DNA of 5,001 nucleotides. Source: JBJFGR01 sp051892875. GTDB taxonomy: Bacteria > Pseudomonadota > Gammaproteobacteria > Enterobacterales > Succinivibrionaceae. Location: positions 1 through 5,001 of the forward strand of contig JBJFGR010000005.1 of NCBI GenBank assembly GCA_051892875.1, in the 5' to 3' direction. The position numbers were made by a program, and so were the translations under genes. How positions within the stretch are numbered: the stretch's first letter is position 1; every line of letters begins with the position of its first letter. Shown here piece by piece: positions 1-5,001 of this stretch. Under the pieces are notes generated by a model. It worked only from the letters and a program-made list of their open reading frames with translations, had not been told where the DNA came from and did no database searches.

Positions 1-8
1 ATTTATAA
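1..8 (+). CDS. Possible last codons of an upstream gene (TTA TAA)
   Basis: In the third frame the window opens with TTA then the stop TAA at 6-8. This would end an upstream gene 17 bases before the ATG at 26, a compact spacing typical of phage or operon junctions. Nothing can be said of its product because only one full sense codon is visible. A competing reading is that the upstream gene uses the first frame, which is open from base 1 to a TGA at 79-81 and would overlap the large gene. A chance stop is likely in such AT-rich DNA, so the call is tentative. Confidence 0.3.
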
Positions 9-10
9 GA

Positions 11-16
11 AAGGAG
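11..16 (+). promoter_or_regulatory. Shine-Dalgarno ribosome binding site AAGGAG
   Basis: AAGGAG lies nine bases before ATG 26, close to ideal spacing for pairing with the 3' end of 16S rRNA. It decides the start of the large gene. The next in-frame ATG codons, at 53 and 113, have no comparable purine-rich site at the right distance. The frame is also open upstream to base 2, so a still earlier start outside the window cannot be formally excluded, but this site makes it unlikely. Confidence 0.85.
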
Positions 17-25
17 ATTATCTTT

Positions 26-1015
26 ATGAGTACAGATTTGCTCCAGAGAAAAATGGACTTAGATCATCATTTTCATACTGACGAAACTAATTATGGTCTA
101 AATACTCTCACAATGGATACATCATATCCAGTTAAATTATCTGGTGTGATTGTTAAAGTATTTAAAGCTAAACATACTTATGTTCATACAGACAAATCTA
201 ATAACGAATTTTCTGATGACAAAATCATGTTTAGAATACAGAATGAAAAGAATGAAACTATTCTTGAAATTCCAAAGAAAAATGTATTTGATTTTGCTAG
301 GAATCCATTTCCTACATCCGAGAAGCAGAATTATAAAGAAGATGATTATGTATTAGCTATTATAGATTTTAACGATACTCCTACTGATATAAGTAGAAAA
401 AACGGTGTGATTTTGATTCATACTCTACACGGTATTGGTGGAGATGTTAGTATATATGAAAAATATTTTGCGTATTATTGTAATGGCAAGAACGATAATG
501 TCGTTCTTGGTGATATTATCAATGTTATAACAGATTTGTATGGTTATAATGAAGATATTATTTATAATCAAAAAGAGTTTGAATATAGTATAAAGAACAC
601 AGAACGTGAACAAATTTACGAAAACAACAAAATGACTATTGAAATCATTGGTAAATTTGGTATAGACTACAGCCAAACAGATTTTGTTTATGGTAAATTT
701 AACAGACAAAACAGATCTACTATAATGAAGATATCTAGCTATTCTTCTAAAACTACTAATAATGTGATAGAAGAAGAAAATAATAAAGATATGGAACTTG
801 TATTAGATTTCAAAAGATGTTATATTCCTAAGATAGATTATGATAGTAACGAAAAATATGCTGCTTTATATAATACTAGACTTGCAGGTGCTAATGTAGA
901 TGAATATGTAGATTATTGGGAATATAATAATCCAGAAACAAAAGAAAAATCTAACCATGCTCATTTTAGAAATGCTAATACTGGAAAAGCATACGGTAAT
1001 TTATTTCCTAGAAGA
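26..1015 (+). other. N-terminal unrecognised region of the giant protein (residues 1-330)
   Basis: This part lacks the coil motif found later. It mixes strand-like runs such as VKLSGVIVKVFKAKHTYVHT (residues 36-55) and DDYVLAIIDF with acidic, polar loops, and ends in a Tyr/Asn-rich stretch including DEYVDYWEYNN before the first coil. In phage spikes and fibres the N-terminal part often anchors the protein to the tail or baseplate, so an attachment role is a reasonable inference. I see no motif that proves it and no match to a domain I can name. Confidence 0.5.
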
Positions 1016-4000
1016 TTAGTATTTATGTCTGTTGAGGGAGTTTTACCTTTAAATATCACAATTAAGAATATGTGTATTACATCATTTGGTGTTGGTATTT
1101 ATTGTGAAACTGAATCTAATAAGACTATAAAGATTGAAGACTGCAAGTTTACAGTGCTCAATGCTTTCGATAGATATATCAATTATCCTATGATAGGAAA
1201 AGATATTACTACATTAGATTATTATAAGCAATTTCAATGTATGATACCTTTCGGATGTGCTATTGATATTAACTGTTTCAATGCTAAAGTTGATATCAAG
1301 GGCACTAAGATTAGAAATGGATCTAATGTATATAGCGGAGAACTTATTATGAACAGTTCTAAAAATATGAGAATTTCTAATTGCGATATTCTTGGATTTG
1401 GACAATACAAAGATTCATATAAGTATGCATATACTTTTCCATATCTAGACTATGATTTCAATCCAGATTTTCATTTTGAAATTAAACCAGATTCTAGAAC
1501 CTTTACTAATACAAATAATATAGATACTACTAAGTTATCTTTAGAACAATGTACAGACTTTAACTATCTAGAAGTATTAATACTTAATAAGTTATTTTAT
1601 AGTGCTAACTATATGTCACCAAGTAAGCGTTTGTTTAAATACACTGATATGCATGATTATTTAAGTGATAATGGAAAATTAATTACTAATATATCAAAAT
1701 ACAAACTTGCTGAAGGGGGAATTATTGAAAAATTATATTCTTATCTTTCTCCTTTAGATTTATTAAGTAATAAAAACGATAGATATCAAGGAAATTTCTT
1801 TACTTGTTTAAAGCCTGATGTTAGTTTATCATCTGGTATTATTGAAGATGACCTTAATAGCATTAGATATGCTGATATATTTCAATATAGCAATTTGACT
1901 GGTAAAGATGTAGAAAAATCAGAGCCAGTATCACGTACTTGCGGTATAATCAAAAATATACCTATAAATTTTAAGGATGTATACTATGCTATTAATGAGG
2001 GTGTTTTATTTAAAGACTTATTATCTTATAATCAAAATACTATTCTTCCATCACCTACTAATACATACTTCGATGGTCACTTTAACCAACAATCTAGATA
2101 TCAACCTTGTATATCATTAATTAATTCTAGAATTGAATCGGATGGGTTGATATATCAAGCTGGTGGTAGTGTTGACATCGATAATTGCGTATTGAATTCA
2201 AAACTATATGATTATAACTATCAATCTTGTCAAATTAATATAATCAATGGTACAGTTAATATATCTAATTGTAAGATTGATTTTGATACGGCTATGTCTA
2301 GAAATGGTACATTCTTAATGAATTGGATAGGATCTGATCCTTTGACACCAACCGCATTTATTAGAATTAGTCCTAATCAATCTGAAACTACATTATCTAT
2401 ATTAAATGAACTAGAATTGGTAGATTATAATATGTCATCAAAACTAAACGAGAGTTCTAGTGTATATACTACTTATGCTAGTAATAATATTAGTTATGGT
2501 GATTTTGCTTACTTTATATATGGATGCGCAGTTAAATCTTCTAATAGACCTGTATTGAATATGGCTAATACTGATATAACTACACATGTTGACTTTAAAT
2601 TTAACGTTATTAATTCTACATTAGCCAAACCATCCAAAGAGGAAAACGGATTTAATACTTATGTATACACGCCAGATTGTAATATTAATAAAGAAAATAA
2701 AAGTGTAAATTTCAAATTAAACGAAGCATCGAGTCCTAAACTTGCTGTAATTTATTCTAACAATTACAGAGGTAAGAATGGAAGTGATAATTATTTTAAT
2801 CCACTAACAGATCCTATTATTAATGTATCATCTACAAATTTCTATTTTGATAATAGTTTTTCGTTACCAGAATATTCTAATTTAGGTGATTCTTCAAACA
2901 ATGATAACTTTACAGATATAACCAATTCAAATGCTTTAGGAATCATAGCTAAGGTTAATACAGAAAAGATTAAGAATAAAAGTTTAAATATATTTTCAGG
3001 ATCTAGTGATGATTTTAAAAACACAGTCTTTAATCAAAAAGATGGAGTTTATATTGGTATTAAATCACAAAATTTAAAATATCATAATATCATAACTGAG
3101 TATACTAGAAGTAGAGATTATGGCACAGATTTAAATATATTCTCTAATGTGGATAGAGTGATAATGCATTATTTTAATTTAAGTAATGGAATTATTTATC
3201 ATTTCGATATCACTAAAGAATCCAATTCGGAATTGAAAATACAAGAGTCTGAAACTATTACTCAAATTAATGACGATATAACAACAAGCTATGAAAAATT
3301 AATTTCAATGGGCGCAGCAAAGTACTATCAATTCTTCGAAAATCTATCTACAGTTGAATATAAAAATTTCTTATATTTTACCAAGATATATGGATCAGAC
3401 TTGCCTCAAACAGGTTATTATATATACAACAATATTACTGATTACTTAGCATATCAAAGCAATATCAACATTAATCCAGCTGGAGTTTTGGTAAATCTCA
3501 ATACTTCTGCGTTTGAGGTTTCAAATGTTATTATGAATGTTAATAATTGTAATATTGGCGGAATTCCAAATGCTATAAGAAACACATACAATAGCGAAAC
3601 ATTTGTTAAGCATTGTCCTAGAGTAGCATTTCAACTAGAAAGTAATGGTATATATAATATTTCTAATACAAATGCGTATGCTTGGGCTACAGTTTTATGG
3701 TCAAACCTAACTGCTAGTATTACTAGTGTATTTAATAGACAAACTCAATTATATAATCCTGGTAATACTATTAAATATGGTGCATTAAATGATACTTTAG
3801 ATAAATCTACTATAGAAATGGGTAAAGGATCATGCATAGTTGATAATTGTAATTTCATTAACTACAATGCTTCTAGATTTTATTATAATAAAATGGATAA
3901 AGTCACACTTCTTTCCAAAGGAAGTACTCTTTTAAGCAAGAATAATCGTTTAATACTTAAAAATGCTAGTAGTAATAACAATTATCCAAATAAGTTTGTA

Positions 4001-5001
4001 TATAATGATATAAATAACAAAACCAATACAATTATAATACAAGAATATGCTGGACTTGATAATGAGTATAGAAACTATAATGAGGCATACTTGAATGCAA
4101 ATGAAATGCCAATTATATTTATTAATAACCTTGATCAGGTTAGAACTGAAATTAATAATAGTATGATCAGAGGCAATGAAATTTTTATAGCATGTGGATC
4201 AGTTAAAGTTAACTCATCTACTATTGTAAATAATAACAATGCTTTACTATTCTATTTATACAAAAAGACTATCAGTTCTAATCCATCTTTATTAGTAGAG
4301 AATAGTAAACTTGTTGCTGTTAAAGATGTAATTGATAATAGATATATAGATCATAATAATAGAAGACGTCAATATATGGATAATAATACTTATATTGAAG
4401 AACCTTACTATGATAATGATACTAATACTGGATATAAACTTACTGAAGATAAAGTAGTTGCTATATATGGTTTGATGAATAACAAGATTAGCTTAATAAA
4501 TAATGAGATCGAATTCAAATGTAATAGATATAATATTGATTGCGGTATTGATTATCGTACTTCTATCAGATTTGTTCTAGCTAATCAACGAAGCGTTGAA
4601 TCTAATAACTTAAGTGAAGTAGTTCTTGATGGAAATACGTTCGATATATTATTCGATGGAGGAATCACTTCTAGTGGTTATTCAATAATCTATCCAACCA
4701 ATATAACCAATACTAATAATATTAGAACTGTGCCTAGTTCACAATATTTATCTGTAGTAGAGATATCTAGTCAAACTATTAGTAATATTGAACCAAATCA
4801 TACAAGACCTAATACCATTATTAAGAATAATGATTTTAATATAGGTTCATTGTTCTTGTCTGGATGTAAGTATATATACCCATTCTATAGAACTACAGCT
4901 ACAAATGTATCTGAATATGCATTAAAAAAGCGTCATGATTTAAATAGCCTTTATACAGTTAAACAACCAACCTTTACTAATATAATAGATTTTAAATTAC
5001 C
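26..5001 (+). CDS. Giant beta-helix-rich protein, probable phage structural/tail-associated protein (3' partial)
   Basis: This frame runs from ATG 26 to the window edge without a stop: 1658 complete codons, C-terminus missing. I do not recognise a specific family. The N-terminus (MSTDLLQRKMDLDHH) is charged and lacks a signal peptide, and no membrane segment is visible. About 18 short motifs of the form x-V/I-x-I-x-N-C/S-x-I/F, between residues 343 and 1604, resemble coils of a right-handed parallel beta-helix (pectate-lyase-like fold). Examples are KTIKIEDCKF (366-375), GTVNISNCKI (742-751) and CIVDNCNF (1270-1277). The coil sections are separated by helical or irregular sections at about 511-693 and 988-1152. 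Many tailspikes are 500-1000 residues, so this is unusually long. A role in the virion, such as a fibre, spike or other appendage that binds host glycans, is inferred from fold, size, missing signal peptide and AT-rich compact context. A bacterial surface protein exported without a Sec signal is the alternative. No catalytic residues could be assigned. The reading frame is certain; the function is not. Confidence 0.9.
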   Translation, partial: MSTDLLQRKMDLDHHFHTDETNYGLNTLTMDTSYPVKLSGVIVKVFKAKHTYVHTDKSNNEFSDDKIMFRIQNEKNETILEIPKKNVFDFARNPFPTSEKQNYKEDDYVLAIIDFNDTPTDISRKNGVILIHTLHGIGGDVSIYEKYFAYYCNGKNDNVVLGDIINVITDLYGYNEDIIYNQKEFEYSIKNTEREQIYENNKMTIEIIGKFGIDYSQTDFVYGKFNRQNRSTIMKISSYSSKTTNNVIEEENNKDMELVLDFKRCYIPKIDYDSNEKYAALYNTRLAGANVDEYVDYWEYNNPETKEKSNHAHFRNANTGKAYGNLFPRRLVFMSVEGVLPLNITIKNMCITSFGVGIYCETESNKTIKIEDCKFTVLNAFDRYINYPMIGKDITTLDYYKQFQCMIPFGCAIDINCFNAKVDIKGTKIRNGSNVYSGELIMNSSKNMRISNCDILGFGQYKDSYKYAYTFPYLDYDFNPDFHFEIKPDSRTFTNTNNIDTTKLSLEQCTDFNYLEVLILNKLFYSANYMSPSKRLFKYTDMHDYLSDNGKLITNISKYKLAEGGIIEKLYSYLSPLDLLSNKNDRYQGNFFTCLKPDVSLSSGIIEDDLNSIRYADIFQYSNLTGKDVEKSEPVSRTCGIIKNIPINFKDVYYAINEGVLFKDLLSYNQNTILPSPTNTYFDGHFNQQSRYQPCISLINSRIESDGLIYQAGGSVDIDNCVLNSKLYDYNYQSCQINIINGTVNISNCKIDFDTAMSRNGTFLMNWIGSDPLTPTAFIRISPNQSETTLSILNELELVDYNMSSKLNESSSVYTTYASNNISYGDFAYFIYGCAVKSSNRPVLNMANTDITTHVDFKFNVINSTLAKPSKEENGFNTYVYTPDCNINKENKSVNFKLNEASSPKLAVIYSNNYRGKNGSDNYFNPLTDPIINVSSTNFYFDNSFSLPEYSNLGDSSNNDNFTDITNSNALGIIAKVNTEKIKNKSLNIFSGSSDDFKNTVFNQKDGVYIGIKSQNLKYHNIITEYTRSRDYGTDLNIFSNVDRVIMHYFNLSNGIIYHFDITKESNSELKIQESETITQINDDITTSYEKLISMGAAKYYQFFENLSTVEYKNFLYFTKIYGSDLPQTGYYIYNNITDYLAYQSNININPAGVLVNLNTSAFEVSNVIMNVNNCNIGGIPNAIRNTYNSETFVKHCPRVAFQLESNGIYNISNTNAYAWATVLWSNLTASITSVFNRQTQLYNPGNTIKYGALNDTLDKSTIEMGKGSCIVDNCNFINYNASRFYYNKMDKVTLLSKGSTLLSKNNRLILKNASSNNNYPNKFVYNDINNKTNTIIIQEYAGLDNEYRNYNEAYLNANEMPIIFINNLDQVRTEINNSMIRGNEIFIACGSVKVNSSTIVNNNNALLFYLYKKTISSNPSLLVENSKLVAVKDVIDNRYIDHNNRRRQYMDNNTYIEEPYYDNDTNTGYKLTEDKVVAIYGLMNNKISLINNEIEFKCNRYNIDCGIDYRTSIRFVLANQRSVESNNLSEVVLDGNTFDILFDGGITSSGYSIIYPTNITNTNNIRTVPSSQYLSVVEISSQTISNIEPNHTRPNTIIKNNDFNIGSLFLSGCKYIYPFYRTTATNVSEYALKKRHDLNSLYTVKQPTFTNIIDFKL
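487..509 (+). other. Perfect 9-bp inverted repeat inside the coding region
   Basis: CAAGAACGA (487-495) and TCGTTCTTG (501-509) are exact reverse complements separated by the five bases TAATG, so the mRNA could form a compact hairpin. No run of T follows, so it does not look like an intrinsic terminator. It lies well inside the gene (codons 154-162) and may be fortuitous. Confidence 0.35.
1016..1561 (+). other. First beta-helix-like coil section (residues 331-512)
   Basis: The section opens with alternating hydrophobic residues (RLVFMSVEG, then NITIKNMCI at 343-351). It continues with KTIKIEDCKF (366-375), AKVDIKGTKI (420-429), KNMRISNCDI (446-455) and LSLEQCTDF (504-512). Spacings of about 23 and 26 residues between neighbouring motifs fit one turn of a right-handed parallel beta-helix; the larger gaps would hold loops or coils that lack the motif. 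The fold assignment rests on this pattern alone. Confidence 0.6.
1556..2104 (+). other. Helical and irregular section interrupting the coils (residues 511-693)
   Basis: Residues 511-583 have few Asn-rich turns and several amphipathic, leucine-rich stretches, such as YLEVLILNKLFYSANYM and GGIIEKLYSYLSPLDLLSNK, which look alpha-helical. The rest, to about 693, is polar linker with short strands (CGIIKNIPINFKDVYYAI). It could be a domain inserted into the beta-helix or a boundary between two separate beta-helix domains. No known domain is recognised. Confidence 0.4.
2105..2842 (+). other. Second beta-helix-like coil section (residues 694-939)
   Basis: The clearest coil series is here: ISLINSRI (696-703), GSVDIDNCVL (714-723) and GTVNISNCKI (742-751), with steps of about 20 to 28 residues. 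It is followed by PVLNMANTDI (842-851), FKFNVINSTL (857-866) and PIINVSSTNF (930-939). The longer gaps contain polar, Ser/Asn-rich loops that may project from the helix surface, where phage beta-helix proteins often bind ligands. Confidence 0.6.
2987..3481 (+). other. Middle non-coil section with a helical stretch (residues 988-1152)
   Basis: The coil motif disappears for about 165 residues. Strand-like pieces (GVYIGIKSQNLKYHNII, NGIIYHFDI) lead to residues 1089-1122, rich in Glu, Lys, Tyr, Phe and Ala (for example YEKLISMGAAKYYQFFENL), which read as one or two alpha-helices. It may be an inserted domain or a junction between beta-helix domains. I recognise no family. Confidence 0.4.
3482..5001 (+). 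other. Third beta-helix-like coil section, continuing past the window (residues 1153-1658)
   Basis: Motifs resume with MNVNNCNI (1170-1177) and CIVDNCNF (1270-1277), then GSVKVNSSTI (1391-1400), SLLVENSKL (1421-1429), NKISLINNEI (1486-1495), SEVVLDGNTF (1530-1539) and NTIIKNNDF (1596-1604). Cys at the turn gives way to Ser, Asn or Gly-Asn in the later copies. The gene is still open at the edge, so whether further coils, a trimerisation domain or a cleaved chaperone domain follow is unknown. Confidence 0.6.

Noticed and set aside
150..356. Plus-strand 68-codon open frame inside the giant gene
   Set aside because: It lies out of frame inside the long frame, has no ribosome binding site at a good distance, and its product is a low-complexity Leu/Ile/Lys/Met mix typical of a shadow frame in AT-rich DNA.
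425..709. Minus-strand 94-codon open frame with a hydrophobic, membrane-like product
   Set aside because: It is fully antisense to the giant gene. The Ile/Phe/Asn-rich product is what the complement of AT-rich Asn/Asp/Tyr codons yields, so apparent membrane segments are an artefact.
1214..1405. Minus-strand 63-codon open frame
   Set aside because: Antisense to the first coil section, short, with no recognised motif and no sign of independent coding.
2842..3024. Minus-strand 60-codon open frame
   Set aside because: Antisense shadow within the giant gene, short, with no recognisable product.
3539..3853. Near-identical 15-base strings exactly 300 bases apart (GTTAATAATTGTAAT at 3539, GTTGATAATTGTAAT at 3839)
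   Set aside because: The likeness stops at the motif edges. Both encode the Val-x-Asn-Cys-Asn turn with the gene's favourite codons, so this is protein-level repetition and the even spacing is coincidence, not a DNA duplication.
4585..4599. Short inverted repeat TCAACG-AAG-CGTTGA
   Set aside because: Six base pairs with a three-base loop inside coding sequence is expected by chance in 5 kb, and no T-run or gene boundary is nearby.
26..5001. Alternative genetic code (TAG or TGA reassigned), as in some large gut phages
   Set aside because: I read no in-frame TAG, TGA or TAA. All four tryptophans are TGG and glutamines are CAA or CAG, so nothing in the window calls for reassignment, although it cannot be excluded elsewhere in the genome.

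Overview
The window is almost entirely one very large plus-strand reading frame. It starts at ATG 26 and is still open at base 5001, giving 1658 complete codons plus two bases with no in-frame stop. The C-terminus lies beyond the window. Only the first 25 bases are left for anything else: a possible upstream stop (TAA 6-8) and a good Shine-Dalgarno site (AAGGAG, 11-16). I see no RNA gene, CRISPR array, insertion sequence or second gene, and nothing convincing on the minus strand.

The DNA is AT-rich (about 30% GC or a little lower by eye). Codon choice matches this and stays uniform across the frame: arginine is mostly AGA, leucine mostly TTA, and all four tryptophans I read are TGG. No TGA, TAG or TAA is read in frame, so the standard bacterial/phage code fits and no stop-codon reassignment is needed. 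The Shine-Dalgarno site and compact upstream junction point to a bacterial or bacteriophage genome. The protein is huge, hydrophilic and Asn/Ser/Ile/Tyr-rich, with no signal peptide or membrane segment. The most economical reading is a structural or tail-associated protein of a large AT-rich phage; a bacterial surface or exported protein is the main alternative. I cannot name the host.

The protein appears modular. Residues 1-330 form an unrecognised N-terminal region with mixed strand and helix character. Residues 331-512 contain a first set of beta-helix-like coils. Residues 511-583 look helical and may be an insertion, followed by a linker to about 693. Residues 694-940 are a second set of coils. 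Residues 988-1152 are another non-coil section with a helical stretch at 1089-1122. From 1153 to the window end is a third coil-rich section. About 18 copies of a degenerate nine- or ten-residue motif (alternating hydrophobic residues, then Asn/Asp/Gly, then Cys/Ser/Asn/Thr, x, then Ile/Leu/Phe) link the three coil sections. They suggest a long right-handed parallel beta-helix of the pectate-lyase-like fold, as in phage tailspikes and fibres. No catalytic site was identified, so adhesion, structure and depolymerase activity all remain possible.
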